64,000 bases of DNA from Bradyrhizobium manausense (GCF_018131105.1 NZ_JAFCJI010000001.1:3322001-3386000); one strand, 5' to 3'. Positions 52,521 through 61,499 are shown, numbered from the stretch's first letter. The notes: generated by a model from the sequence alone, not told the origin. Translations and numbers: made by a program.

Positions 52521-52557
52521 GAGAGCCCCGGTGCATCAATCACGCATCGGGCTCTCC
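52521..52557 (+). terminator. imperfect hairpin after the importer operon
   Basis: AGAGCCC and GGGCTCT arms, with an inner GGTGC/GCATC-like partial match, enclose about 20 bases (52522-52556). There is no T-run. It would end or stabilise the importer transcript before the DUF1349 gene. Confidence 0.45.
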
Positions 52558-52629
52558 GTTCGCCGAACGGCTGTCCTACCGCACCGGATCGACATCAGGT
52601 GCGATCGGCCACTTTCCTTGAGGTTTGAC

Positions 52630-53223
52630 ATGAGCGTTGCCGTCTTTGCCAGACAGGATGGTGTCTGGCTGAACGAACCGGCGCGGTGGACCGTGCAGGG
52701 CGACAGCCTTGATCTCATCACCGACAAGGCCACCGATTTCTGGCAAAAAACGCACTACGGGTTCTGCCGCGACAGTGGTCACTTTCTGGGTTTTCGGACT
52801 GCGGAGGCGTTCACCGCCGAATTGCGCGTCCAGTGCAATTTTCAAGAGCTCTACGACCAAGCCGGCATCATGGTGCGGGTCGACGCAGAGCATTGGATCA
52901 AGGCCGGAATCGAGTTCTCGGACGGGCGCGCCATGCTGTCGAGCGTGTTGACCGTTGGGCAATCGGATTGGGCAACAGCGCCGTATGAGCACGACGCCGG
53001 CGATTTCCGGATCCGCGTCACCGTCGCCGACGGCGTTATCCGATTGCAGGCGTCGGCCGATGGCAAGACCTGGCCGCTCGTCCGATTGGCTCCTTTTCCC
53101 AAGGCGCAATCGTACCTGGTCGGGCCCATGGCTTGCACGCCCGAGCGCGAAGGACTGCCGGTGAAGTTCACGGGGTTTTCCCTGACGCCGCCGCTCGGCA
53201 AGGATCTGCACGATCTCAGCTAG
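52630..53223 (+). CDS. DUF1349 family protein
   Basis: This 197-residue beta-sandwich protein starts at ATG 52630 after GAGG. Family landmarks are L-I-T-D-K-A-T-D-F-W-Q-K-T near residue 27, F-Q-E-L-Y-D-Q-A-G-I-M-V-R near 75, W-I-K-A-G-I-E-F near 93, and A-S-A-D-G-K-T-W-P near 140. The fold resembles concanavalin-like carbohydrate-binding domains, and relatives of this family occur with sugar-use genes. It follows the importer operon, so a role with the imported carbohydrate is plausible but unproven. Confidence 0.85.
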   Translation: MSVAVFARQDGVWLNEPARWTVQGDSLDLITDKATDFWQKTHYGFCRDSGHFLGFRTAEAFTAELRVQCNFQELYDQAGIMVRVDAEHWIKAGIEFSDGRAMLSSVLTVGQSDWATAPYEHDAGDFRIRVTVADGVIRLQASADGKTWPLVRLAPFPKAQSYLVGPMACTPEREGLPVKFTGFSLTPPLGKDLHDLS

Positions 53224-53235
53224 AGCATCATTCCG

Positions 53236-54483
53236 CTAGTTTGCTCCCGACGCAGCGAGCGAATCGTATTGCGGTCCCTTCATCAATTGGTGCAACTGTC
53301 GACGGCGTACACCCATATTGCCACCATCAAACAACGGATAAGCCACCGCATCCTGCAACAATCCCGCCAGCGGAATGTCATGATTGTAGCTATCGATGCC
53401 AACCACACGCATGAGGTCGGTGATGATCTTGACCGCCGTCTCCGAACCGAAGATTTTTGACTGCAGCGAAAGCTCGAACGCACCGGGCGCCTGGACATCG
53501 AGCGCGTGGCAAGCTCGCCAACTCAAAGAGCGAGCGGCCTCGATTTGGGTCTTTGCATCGGCAAGTGCGTAGCCAACGGCCTGGTGCTCGATAATGGGCA
53601 CGGCGCCGCCACGTCGCTCGGTGCGCGCAAAATTCAGCGCAAAATCAAACGCAGCGCACATCAGCGCGACGCCGAAAACCCCAACCAACGCCGCAGTACC
53701 GGTGAAGCTACCTTCGACCAGCTGCAGGCCGGCGCCCGGCCCGCCTATCATATTCCCCATCGGCGCCCGCATATTCTCCAGCCTGAAGCGAGGTACCAGA
53801 TGCGAGCGATGCCCAACCGAGTCGAAAGCCTTCTCCAAGACGACGCCTTCGGCCGGACCTTCCACGACAACGACGGAGATGGTCTCCTCCGGTGGAGCGG
53901 CACGGTCGGTACGACACACCACGGAAATCAGGTCGGCCCCTTTGCCACCCCAACCTGTGGCGCTGGAGACCCACTGCTTGGCGCCATTGATAATCCAATG
54001 ATCGCCATCCAGCCGCGCGGTTGTACGCACGCCTTCCGCCGGCGCCGGTGCCGCGAAATTGGCGCTCCCGCCAGGCTCGCTGAAACCGAAGGCCGCGAGC
54101 GGAGCACCAGCCTTTGTCAGGAAGGGCGCAAACAGACGCTTGATCTGCTCGGGCGATCCACCAAGCATCACGGGCATCAGACCAAGCAGCGTTCCGAACA
54201 AGGTCAGGGAGACGTTGACATCGACGGACTGGAACTCCTCGGCAACCACCGCCAGATCCACCACGCCGGTCCCCTCACCTCCGAACGGTGCCGGAATCAG
54301 CCGACGCAGAAAGCCCTCCTTGATGGCCGCCTCATAGTGCGGACGCGTGGCCGCGAAACGCTCAGCCGGCGTAGACAGATGGCTCGTCGCGCCTTTGACG
54401 TCAGCGAGTACTCTCCGGGCGAATATGCGCGCAGATTGCTGCAATGCACGCTGCTCTGAGGTGAGCGTAAAGTCGATCGGCAT
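53236..54483 (-). CDS. acyl-CoA dehydrogenase
   Basis: This 415-residue flavoenzyme has the family pattern: F-T-L-T-S-E-Q-R-A-L near residue 4, A-A-F-G-F-S-E-P-G-G-S-A-N near 135, W-I-I-N-G-A-K-Q-W-V-S near 167, and R-V-V-G-I-D-S-Y near 360. In common members a catalytic Glu lies in this C-terminal part; here I cannot assign it. Oxidation of an acyl-CoA or a related FAD/flavin reaction is expected. It is divergent from an AraC regulator across paired direct repeats and is its likely target. Confidence 0.9.
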   Translation of the reverse strand: MPIDFTLTSEQRALQQSARIFARRVLADVKGATSHLSTPAERFAATRPHYEAAIKEGFLRRLIPAPFGGEGTGVVDLAVVAEEFQSVDVNVSLTLFGTLLGLMPVMLGGSPEQIKRLFAPFLTKAGAPLAAFGFSEPGGSANFAAPAPAEGVRTTARLDGDHWIINGAKQWVSSATGWGGKGADLISVVCRTDRAAPPEETISVVVVEGPAEGVVLEKAFDSVGHRSHLVPRFRLENMRAPMGNMIGGPGAGLQLVEGSFTGTAALVGVFGVALMCAAFDFALNFARTERRGGAVPIIEHQAVGYALADAKTQIEAARSLSWRACHALDVQAPGAFELSLQSKIFGSETAVKIITDLMRVVGIDSYNHDIPLAGLLQDAVAYPLFDGGNMGVRRRQLHQLMKGPQYDSLAASGAN

Positions 54484-54547
54484 TGGACCTCCTGTCGAGT
54501 CGCGCCTGTTCGTTCAACAAGCCTGCCGCCGATCCGGCGATCAGTCA

Positions 54548-54581
54548 TTTGACAGGACGTGCGGCACGTTTGACAAAACGT
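54548..54581. promoter_or_regulatory. direct repeats spaced 21 bases, probable AraC-family sites
   Basis: TTTGACAGGACGT (54548-54560) and TTTGACAAAACGT (54569-54581) differ at two bases and repeat 21 bases apart. They lie between the divergent acyl-CoA dehydrogenase and araC-family genes, 60 to 90 bases from each start. Spacing and position are typical of AraC-family activator sites. Confidence 0.7.
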
Positions 54582-54641
54582 CCGAGACCGCCGGCATCGA
54601 AATTGCGTATAGTCCGAACGGTCTTATTTCAGGAGCGGACG

Positions 54642-55583
54642 ATGAATCGCGTTTCCTGGCATATGCGGGACGTGCCCCGCGCGGAGCGATTTGCCTATTG
54701 GCGGGAAGCAGTGTGTCAGAGCTTCCTGCCGCTCGAGCCGGAAGATCTATCGGACAACCAATTCGATGGCAGCATCGACGGTGTTGGTAATGCCTCACTG
54801 CAAATCTCGCGCGTGCGGTCGGTCCCAGCGGTCATACAACGCACCCGGCGAGGTATTGGCTCGTTCCTCGACGGATCGTTCTACGCAAATTTGCAACTGC
54901 GCGGGGATGCCATCGTCGAACAAAATGGCCAGACCACGATCGCGCATCCCGGGGATATTGTACTGGTTGATACCAACGAACCCTTCTCAATTCGCTTCGA
55001 ACGCGGTTGCGACTTGGTCTGCGCCACCATTCCGAACGGGAGCCTACGCCGTCATCTGGATCACGTTGCCAAGCGCCCCAACGTCATCCGCAACGCTGGC
55101 GTTGGGCGGCTGACTTCGTCCTATCTGCAAACGCTGCAGGAGCTTTCGGACGAATTGGGACTGGTTGACGATCTCGCTGGCGATCAACTCAGTTCGCTCC
55201 TGGTACGCGCTGTGAGCACACAACTCGGTGGGGAGCCGACACCGTCACGCCACGAGGCGACGCTGAGACGGATTCTGAACTTCATTTCTGACGAACTCGA
55301 CAATCCGCTGTTGTCGGCCAAGCTCGTCAGCCGAGAGCTCAATCTTTCGCGGAGCACACTGTTCGCAATCCTACGCGACTCAAACGCTACATTCGCATCT
55401 CATATCCGAGACCGCCGTTTGGCTCGATGCCTCGCACAAATCAGGGATCCGCGTCTGGCCGATCTCGCAATTGGCGACATTGCACGAAAGGCGGGCTTCG
55501 CGAACCAGGAAACGTTTACGCGCGCCTTCAAACGACGCTACGGCGTGGCCCCGGGCAGCTTTCGCACCAAAGATGGCGCGTAG
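54642..55583 (+). CDS. AraC-family regulator with AraC_binding_2 domain
   Basis: This 313-residue regulator has an N-terminal FeaR-like domain (R-A-E-R-F-A-Y-W-R-E-A-V-C-Q near residue 13), a cupin-like stretch, and a C-terminal double helix-turn-helix (S-R-E-L-N-L-S-R-S-T-L-F near 235; I-G-D-I-A-R-K-A-G-F-A-N-Q-E-T-F near 278). AGGAG precedes the ATG. Its codon use is a little less GC-biased than its neighbours, and so is the acyl-CoA dehydrogenase gene, so the pair may have been acquired together. The stop abuts the convergent cyclase gene directly. Confidence 0.92.
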   Translation: MNRVSWHMRDVPRAERFAYWREAVCQSFLPLEPEDLSDNQFDGSIDGVGNASLQISRVRSVPAVIQRTRRGIGSFLDGSFYANLQLRGDAIVEQNGQTTIAHPGDIVLVDTNEPFSIRFERGCDLVCATIPNGSLRRHLDHVAKRPNVIRNAGVGRLTSSYLQTLQELSDELGLVDDLAGDQLSSLLVRAVSTQLGGEPTPSRHEATLRRILNFISDELDNPLLSAKLVSRELNLSRSTLFAILRDSNATFASHIRDRRLARCLAQIRDPRLADLAIGDIARKAGFANQETFTRAFKRRYGVAPGSFRTKDGA

Positions 55584-56360
55584 CTACCCCTCCAAAATCG
55601 CGACCGCTCTTGTCCATCCTGCCGACGCGCGCTCGATCTTCACGGGGAAGCAAGACACCTTGAAGCCGGTCGACGGCAGCTGCTCGAGATTGTGCAGCTT
55701 CTCGATATGGCAATAGCCGATATGGCGGCCGGCCTTGTGGCCTTCCCAGATCAGGCTGGCGTCTTTCGTCTCGGCGTATTTCTTCGCGGTGTGAACGAAC
55801 GGGGCGTCCCAGCTCCAGCCGTCGATGCCGGTCAGGCGTACACCGCGCTCGAGCAGGTACATGGTTGCTTCATAGCCCATGCCGCAGCCCGAGGTGACGT
55901 AGTCCTGACAGCCATATTTGGCGCCGGCGCTGGTGTTGACCACGACGATCTCGAGCGGCTTCAGTTCATGGCCGATGCGCTTGAGCTCGGCCTCGACATC
56001 CTTGGCGGTTGCGACATAGCCGTCCGGCAGGTGCCGAAAGTCGAGCTTCACGCCTGGTTGAAAGCACCATTCCAGCGGCACCTCGTCGATGGTCCAGGAC
56101 CGCTCACCGCGATTCATGGTCGGGTGAAAATGCCAGGGCGCATCGAGATGCGTGCCGTTGTGGGTCGAGAGGGTGACCTGCTCCACCGCCCAACCCTGGC
56201 CATCAGGCAGATCCTCAGCCTTCAACCCGTCGAAGAACTGCAGCATGCGCGGCAGGCCCTGCTGGTGATTGATATACTGGATCGTCGGATGATTGCCGGG
56301 CGGATCGGCCGGTACATCGTTTTGCAGGGGGACGGAGATGTCGATCAGCCTGGTCGTCAT
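55584..56360 (-). CDS. cyclase-family metal-dependent hydrolase (kynurenine-formamidase type)
   Basis: This 258-residue protein has the cyclase-family metal motif H-N-G-T-H-L-D-A-P-W-H-F (near residue 67-78), the D-I-S-V-P-L-Q-N start, and a later G-Y-E-A-T-M-Y-L near 163. Family members hydrolyse amides or lactone-like rings (kynurenine formamidase, isatin hydrolase). It is 47 bases downstream of a fumarylacetoacetase-family gene on the same strand; both face the NitT-type importer. Together they suggest ring opening followed by C-C bond cleavage of an imported ring compound. Confidence 0.88.
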   Translation of the reverse strand: MTTRLIDISVPLQNDVPADPPGNHPTIQYINHQQGLPRMLQFFDGLKAEDLPDGQGWAVEQVTLSTHNGTHLDAPWHFHPTMNRGERSWTIDEVPLEWCFQPGVKLDFRHLPDGYVATAKDVEAELKRIGHELKPLEIVVVNTSAGAKYGCQDYVTSGCGMGYEATMYLLERGVRLTGIDGWSWDAPFVHTAKKYAETKDASLIWEGHKAGRHIGYCHIEKLHNLEQLPSTGFKVSCFPVKIERASAGWTRAVAILEG

Positions 56361-56407
56361 GGCGCTTCCTCGTTGATTGTTTTGGTTGGCGGCCGTCAGA
56401 CGCCTCT

Positions 56408-57406
56408 TCAGGATTCCTGCCGCTCGACGCGATTCTTCAAGCTACCGATCTTCTCGACCTCGAGCTCGATCGTATCACCATGCTCGAGATACCATCCGAG
56501 CTCCAGGCCGCAGCCATTGCCGACCGTGCCGGAGCCGATGAATTCGCCCGGCATCAGCGTCTCGTCCTGGGTGACGTGGGCGATGATCTCCTCGAAGGAA
56601 AACAGCATGCCATCGCTCACGCCTTTCGAACGGGTTTCACCGTTGACGCGCGCTTCCATTTTCAATTTGTAGGGGTCGCCGATCTCATCAGGCGTCACGA
56701 TCCAGGGACCCATCACGTTGCCGCCGTCAAAACTCTTGCCCTTGGCCGGGCCGAGCCGTCCCTCCATCTCGATGCGCTGCGCGTCGCGCGCGGAGAAATC
56801 GTTGAAGATGGTGTAGCCGAAGATGTGATCCCCAGCCTTCGCGGCGGAGATGTTTGCGCCCTTGTTTTTGGTGATGATCCCGAACTCGAGCTCGTAGTCC
56901 ATGACCTTGCTGTAGCGCGGCCATTTCACAATGGTGTTGGTGCCGCGGACGCTGAAGCGATTGGTGATGTAGAAGATCGGCTGCCTGCGATAGACCTCGG
57001 GCAACTCGCCGAGCGGCTCGGCGTCGATGCGCGCCAACTCCGCCAGGTCGCCACTGGCGCGCGCCGCGAGCTTCCGCTGCCCGCGTGGCGCTTGCAGGAT
57101 GTGCAGCGGAAATGACATGCCGTCGCGCATCTGCCTGGGCTCCGGCACCGGCGCGAGAATCTCGACAGCGCTGACCGCGGCGGACAGCGTCGCGTCCTTG
57201 CCGTGCTTGTCGAGCAGGGCGCGCGCCCGATCGAGCGCGCGGGGGCCAGCATCGATCAGTGCCAGCATCGAACTGAAGGCCGGATCGAACTGACCGCCCC
57301 GCGCGGCGGCGGCGGCGAGATCCAACATTTGGCTGTCATTGGCATGGACGGCTCCGATTTTCTCCTGACCGGCCGACCTGAATGTTGCGAGCTTCACCTT
57401 GGGCAC
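56408..57406 (-). CDS. fumarylacetoacetate-hydrolase-family protein
   Basis: This 332-residue protein has the FAH C-terminal fold: Y-E-L-E-F-G-I-I-T-K near residue 167 with acidic metal ligands, G-Y-T-I-F-N-D-F-S-A-R-D near 195, and G-N-V-M-G-P-W-I-V near 226. It also has an N-terminal domain (T-F-R-S-A-G-Q-E-K-I-G-A-V), as in FahA-type proteins, but it is shorter than true fumarylacetoacetase. C-C hydrolysis or decarboxylation of a beta-diketo acid is expected. It starts the divergent pair under the shared AT-rich promoter region. Confidence 0.9.
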   Translation of the reverse strand: MPKVKLATFRSAGQEKIGAVHANDSQMLDLAAAAARGGQFDPAFSSMLALIDAGPRALDRARALLDKHGKDATLSAAVSAVEILAPVPEPRQMRDGMSFPLHILQAPRGQRKLAARASGDLAELARIDAEPLGELPEVYRRQPIFYITNRFSVRGTNTIVKWPRYSKVMDYELEFGIITKNKGANISAAKAGDHIFGYTIFNDFSARDAQRIEMEGRLGPAKGKSFDGGNVMGPWIVTPDEIGDPYKLKMEARVNGETRSKGVSDGMLFSFEEIIAHVTQDETLMPGEFIGSGTVGNGCGLELGWYLEHGDTIELEVEKIGSLKNRVERQES

Positions 57407-57484
57407 CCCTTGCTATCGTTTCTAATATATGATCAGATAAAATATCGATAAACAAGATAGAAAAATACAAATCGGGAGAGCGCG
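57407..57484. promoter_or_regulatory. AT-rich divergent promoter region
   Basis: This 78-base stretch between the FAH and importer genes is strikingly AT-rich compared with its surroundings and contains GATA-AAA-TATC (57437-57447) and a TATCGATA palindrome (57444-57451). It is the likely binding region for the GntR protein encoded in the importer operon. I cannot define a single operator with confidence. Confidence 0.45.
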
Positions 57485-58429
57485 GTGAGGCAAACGCAGG
57501 TCAGGGGAATGTTGGCGGGTCTCGTGTTCGGGATGTCCATTGCGTGGACGGCGCCAGCACTGGCGCAAGCCAAGATCCAGATTGGCTGCACCGCGACCTC
57601 CGACTGCGCCTCGGCGATGGTCGCGGTCGACGAAGGCATCTTCAAAAAGCATGGGCTGGACGTCGAGATGACGCCGATCGCGATCAACTCCAACATCCCG
57701 GCGGCGATCCTCTCGAACTCGATTCAGGTGGGCGGCCCCACCTCGACCGTCTTCCTCCAGGCCGTCGACGGCGGCCTCGACCTCGTCGCGATCGCCGGCG
57801 CCTCGGTGATGAACCCGACCTCGAACACCGCGATCGCCGCCTTCGTCCGCAACGGTCTCACCATCAAGGAGCCGAAGGATTTCATTGGCAAGAAGGTCGG
57901 CGCGCCCGGCCTGAATGCCTTCCTGCACGTACTTTTCGTGAAATGGCTGGTGGAGAAAGGCGTCGATCCCAAAAGTGTCAACTTCGTCGAAGTCACCTTC
58001 CCGACCATGGCCGACATCATCAAATCAGGCGGTGTCGATGCCGTGCTCACCGCCGAGCCGTTCGTCACGCGCATGACCAATGCGGGGCTCGGCTCGGTGG
58101 GCGCACGGTACGGCGCCGAGCTCGGCCGCACCGATCCGATCATCTTCTATGCCGCATCGCGCGACTGGGCGGAGAAGAATGCGGCGACCGTGAAGAAATT
58201 CCGCGAGGCCATCGCGGAGGCTGCAGTCATCGTCAACAACGATCGCGAGAAGGCCTCCGCCTCGATCGCCAAATTCACCAAGCAGCCGATCGAGCTCGTC
58301 AAGGCGACGCCGCCGAACCAGTCCGAGCCGAACCTCAAGCCCGAGAACCTCACCTGGTGGATCGACGTGATGTCGTCGCAGAAGATGCTGCAGTCGAAGC
58401 TCGACACACCGAAACTCGTGCTGAACTAA
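57485..58429 (+). CDS. ABC importer binding protein, NitT/TauT (SsuA/NMT1) type
   Basis: This 314-residue receptor starts at GTG 57485 after GGGAGAG. A signal peptide ends at A-L-A-Q-A (about residue 24). The mature part follows the NMT1/SsuA pattern: A-M-V-A-V-D-E-G-I-F-K-K-H-G-L-D near 44, N-S-I-Q-V-G-G-P-T near 79, and G-K-K-V-G-A-P-G-L-N-A near 136. Ligands in this class include sulfonates, nitrate, pyrimidine precursors and aromatic acids; the neighbouring hydrolases point to a ring compound. Confidence 0.9.
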   Translation: MRQTQVRGMLAGLVFGMSIAWTAPALAQAKIQIGCTATSDCASAMVAVDEGIFKKHGLDVEMTPIAINSNIPAAILSNSIQVGGPTSTVFLQAVDGGLDLVAIAGASVMNPTSNTAIAAFVRNGLTIKEPKDFIGKKVGAPGLNAFLHVLFVKWLVEKGVDPKSVNFVEVTFPTMADIIKSGGVDAVLTAEPFVTRMTNAGLGSVGARYGAELGRTDPIIFYAASRDWAEKNAATVKKFREAIAEAAVIVNNDREKASASIAKFTKQPIELVKATPPNQSEPNLKPENLTWWIDVMSSQKMLQSKLDTPKLVLN

Positions 58430-58441
58430 GGGATATCGACG

Positions 58442-59146
58442 ATGCCTGCTCCCGAGCGCACTCTCGAACGCCCGCCGGCTGAGGCCGGCACCTTGAGCGA
58501 GCGCGCCGCAAGCCTGATCGAGCAGGACATCCTGGCCGGACATCTCGCGCCGGGATCACGGCTCGGCATTGTCGATCTCGTGCAGCGCTACGACATCGGC
58601 GCGACGCCACTGCGCGAAGGCCTGTCCCGGCTGATGTCGCGCGGCCTGATCGTCGGCATCGGCCAGCGCGGTTTTCGCGTCGCCGAGGTCAGCCGCGAGG
58701 ATCTCGCCGACATCACCTGCATGCGGACGGCGGTCGAGATCGAGGCTGTCAGGCTCGCCATCCTTCACGGCGATGTCGCCTGGGAAGCCGGCATCATCAG
58801 CGCGCTGCATCAGATGCGCCGGCATATCGAGCGCACCGGTAACGAATTCCGCGAGGGCGCTGCCGATTTCGACCGGCTGCACAAGGGTTTTCACACCGCG
58901 TTGCTCGCCGCCTGCGGCTCGCAGCGCATGCTGGCCGCCCATTCCGATCTCTACGACCAGGCCTACCGCTACCGCCGCGTCATGATGGGTGCCATCGACA
59001 GCGGCGAGGGGTTCATCCGGAGTCACCAGATGCTCGCCGACCGTGTGCTTGCCCGCGACCTGGCTGCCTCGCAAAAAATGCTGGCAGCGCATCTGCACTC
59101 GACCATCGATTTCGTTTATCCGCCTGATAGCCGGGAGCAATCATGA
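58442..59146 (+). CDS. GntR/FCD-family regulator inside the importer operon
   Basis: This 234-residue regulator has a winged helix (A-A-S-L-I-E-Q-D-I-L-A-G-H-L-A-P-G-S-R-L, then Y-D-I-G-A-T-P-L-R-E-G-L-S-R-L near residue 50) and an FCD domain (F-D-R-L-H-K-G-F-H-T-A-L near 140). It begins 12 bases after the receptor gene and overlaps the ATPase gene by four bases (ATGA), so it is made with the transporter and probably autoregulates the operon. The FAH/cyclase pair may be a second target. Confidence 0.92.
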   Translation: MPAPERTLERPPAEAGTLSERAASLIEQDILAGHLAPGSRLGIVDLVQRYDIGATPLREGLSRLMSRGLIVGIGQRGFRVAEVSREDLADITCMRTAVEIEAVRLAILHGDVAWEAGIISALHQMRRHIERTGNEFREGAADFDRLHKGFHTALLAACGSQRMLAAHSDLYDQAYRYRRVMMGAIDSGEGFIRSHQMLADRVLARDLAASQKMLAAHLHSTIDFVYPPDSREQS

Positions 59147-59949
59147 GCGTCGTTGCCAGGCTCGACGAGGCACGCGACGCGCGGCAGCAAAAAGCGCTGA
59201 TCGCGTTCAACGCCGCGACGCTGCGGCTCGGCGGCAAGACCATCATCGAGAATCTCGATCTGGAGGTACGGCCGGGCGAATTCCTCTGCATCGTCGGCGC
59301 CTCCGGCTGCGGCAAGACCACGGCGCTGCGGCTCGCCGCGGGCCTCTATCGCCCCACAAGCGGCGCCGTGACTTTCGACGGCGAGCCGATCACGGGACCG
59401 CGCCGCGAGGTCGCGATCGTGTTCCAGGATTACGGCAAGGCGCTGTTGCCGTGGCGGACCGCGGCCGGAAACATCTCGTTGGCATTGGAAGCCTCGCATG
59501 TGCCGGCGCGCGAGCGCGGCACGCGCATCGAAGCGCTGCTGCGCAAGGTCGGGCTGCCCGGCCATGCCGACAAGTACCCGACCGAAATGTCGGGCGGCAT
59601 GCAGCAGCGCCTGCAGATCGCGCGCTGCCTCGCGCAGGAGCCGACGACGCTGCTGATGGACGAGCCGTTCGGCGCGCTGGACGCGATGACACGCCAGGGC
59701 CTGCAGGACGAGGTGCTGTCGCTGACGCAAGCGAGCCGGACCACCGTGATCTTCGTGACCCACGATCTCGACGAGGCGATCTATCTCGGCGACCGTGTCA
59801 TCGGCCTGCTGCCGCATCCGGGCCGGATCGGCATCGAGCTCGACGTCGACCTGCCGCGCCCGCGCGACCAGCTCGCCACCCGCGAACAGCCGGAATTCCT
59901 GCGGCTGCGCCGGCAATTGTTCGACTTCATCAAGGCGACCGAGCATTGA
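59143..59949 (+). CDS. ABC importer ATP-binding protein, NitT/TauT type
   Basis: This 268-residue ATPase has Walker A G-A-S-G-C-G-K-T-T (near residue 51), a Q-loop in F-Q-D-Y-G-K-A-L near 88, signature M-S-G-G-M-Q-Q-R near 149, Walker B T-L-L-M-D-E-P-F near 169 and the switch His in F-V-T-H-D-L near 203. Length and motifs match SsuB/TauB proteins. Overlaps of four bases with both neighbours show tight coupling. Confidence 0.94.
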   Translation: MSVVARLDEARDARQQKALIAFNAATLRLGGKTIIENLDLEVRPGEFLCIVGASGCGKTTALRLAAGLYRPTSGAVTFDGEPITGPRREVAIVFQDYGKALLPWRTAAGNISLALEASHVPARERGTRIEALLRKVGLPGHADKYPTEMSGGMQQRLQIARCLAQEPTTLLMDEPFGALDAMTRQGLQDEVLSLTQASRTTVIFVTHDLDEAIYLGDRVIGLLPHPGRIGIELDVDLPRPRDQLATREQPEFLRLRRQLFDFIKATEH

Positions 59950-60710
59950 GCCTCAATCGCGCGAGGCCCTTGCTGTTGCCGCTGGCGCTGATGCTGGCGT
60001 TCGAGTTTTGGGCGCGCCTCACCCATCTGCAGAGCGATAGCCTGGCACCGCCGAGCGCGATCATCGCGGCGCTGGCTGCGGCGCTTGCCGATCTCTCGAT
60101 TCCGATCGCGACCCGCGACACGCTGTTCGCCGCCTTTGCCGGATTGGCGATCGGCAGCGCCATAGGTCTTTCGCTCGGCATCGCCTTCGGCATCTCGCGT
60201 CCCCTCGACCGGCTGATGGAGGTGACGGTCGAGGCGATCCGCCCGATTCCCTCGATCGCGCTGCTGCCGATCGCGCTGATCGCGCTGGGCTTCGGCTATC
60301 GGATGGAGATCGTGATCGTGGCGTTCGCCTGCGTCTGGCCGATGCTGATCATGACGCGCAGCGCCGTGCGCAGCATCGAGCCGCGATTGATGGAGGTGTC
60401 GCGGGCCCTGCGGCTGAGCGCGCCGCAGCGCATCGCAAAGATCGTGATCCCGGCCGCGCTGCCGCGGATCTTCGTCGCCTTCCGCCTGTCGGCCGGCATC
60501 GCCCTGATCGTCGCCGTCACCGTCGAGATCGCCATCAATCCGATCGGACTCGGCGCCGGCATCATGCTGGCACAGCAGGCACTGCGCGCCGATTTGATGC
60601 TGGCCTATCTGCTCTGGATCGGCGTGATCGGCTACGCGCTGAACATCCTGTTGATCGCGGCCCAGCGCCGCCTGTTCGGCCGCGCTGCGCTCGCCGGAGA
60701 CAATCCATGA
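59946..60710 (+). CDS. ABC importer permease 1, NitT/TauT type
   Basis: This 254-residue inner-membrane protein begins at TTG 59946, overlapping the ATPase stop (TTGA). About six hydrophobic helices are seen, with the E-A-A-like coupling loop in E-V-S-R-A-L-R-L-S-A-P-Q-R near residue 150, which contacts the ATPase, and I-R-P-I-P-S-I-A near 98. A longer open frame in the same phase reads back through the ATPase gene but is not coding there. The next permease overlaps by four bases. Confidence 0.88.
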   Translation: MSLNRARPLLLPLALMLAFEFWARLTHLQSDSLAPPSAIIAALAAALADLSIPIATRDTLFAAFAGLAIGSAIGLSLGIAFGISRPLDRLMEVTVEAIRPIPSIALLPIALIALGFGYRMEIVIVAFACVWPMLIMTRSAVRSIEPRLMEVSRALRLSAPQRIAKIVIPAALPRIFVAFRLSAGIALIVAVTVEIAINPIGLGAGIMLAQQALRADLMLAYLLWIGVIGYALNILLIAAQRRLFGRAALAGDNP

Positions 60711-61474
60711 CTCGCGCTGCGATCCTCTGGCGTGTCGCAAGCATCCTCGTCGCGACCGGCTTCATCGCGGCGTGGCAGCTCATCGCCAATCTGCGGCTGG
60801 TCTCGCCGGTGTTCCTGCCCGGCCCTGACAAGGCGTGGGCTGCACTGGTGCGCGGCTTTTCGGGCGGCGATCTCGCGGCCAAGCTCATCGGCACGCTCGA
60901 GCACATGGCCTATGGCTGGCTCGCCGCCTCGATCGCCGGCATTGCACTCGGCGCGCTGATCGGATCGTCGAAAGTGATGCGCGCCTATATCGCGCCGTCG
61001 CTGGAATTCCTGCGGCCGCTGCCGGTCTCAGCGGTCATCCCGGTCGCGATCGCGATGCTCGGGCTGACGCAAGGCATGGCGCTGTTCGTCATCGCCTTCG
61101 GCGCGATCTGGCCGATCATGCTGGCCACCATTCACGGCTTTGCCGCGGTCGAGCCGCGGCTCTACGAGGTCGCGCGCTCGCTGCAGATGTCGCGCACATC
61201 AGTCATCGGCAAGATCGCTCTGCCCTCGGCACTGCCAGACATCCTCGCGGGCATGCGGCTCAGCCTGACGGTCGCGCTGATCCTTTCGGTGGTCTGCGAG
61301 ATTCTCGCCGGTCTCGACGGCCTCGGTCAGTGGGTCCTGCTCTCGGCACGTGCGTTCCGATCCGCCGACCTCTTCGCTGGCGTCATTCTGCTCGGTGCGA
61401 CCGGATATCTGACGTCGATTGCGATGTCGCTCGTCGAGCAGCGACTGCTCGCCTGGCAAACTGCGGCCCGGTAG
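60707..61474 (+). CDS. ABC importer permease 2, NitT/TauT type
   Basis: This 255-residue permease of the same family as the preceding gene has about six helices, L-R-P-L-P-V-S-A-V-I-P-V near residue 103, and the coupling loop E-V-A-R-S-L-Q-M-S-R-T near 154. Two different permeases imply a heterodimeric channel, less common than a homodimer in this class. It is the last gene of the operon; a hairpin follows 25 bases after the stop. Confidence 0.92.
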   Translation: MTRAAILWRVASILVATGFIAAWQLIANLRLVSPVFLPGPDKAWAALVRGFSGGDLAAKLIGTLEHMAYGWLAASIAGIALGALIGSSKVMRAYIAPSLEFLRPLPVSAVIPVAIAMLGLTQGMALFVIAFGAIWPIMLATIHGFAAVEPRLYEVARSLQMSRTSVIGKIALPSALPDILAGMRLSLTVALILSVVCEILAGLDGLGQWVLLSARAFRSADLFAGVILLGATGYLTSIAMSLVEQRLLAWQTAAR

Positions 61475-61499
61475 CGCGCGATCGCATCGCTAAAAACAA

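Noticed and set aside
58989..59945. Apparent N-terminal extension of permease 1 reading through the ATPase gene
   Set aside because: The extension is Arg/Ala-rich shadow of the ATPase in another frame; TTG 59946 with a TTGA overlap explains the true start.
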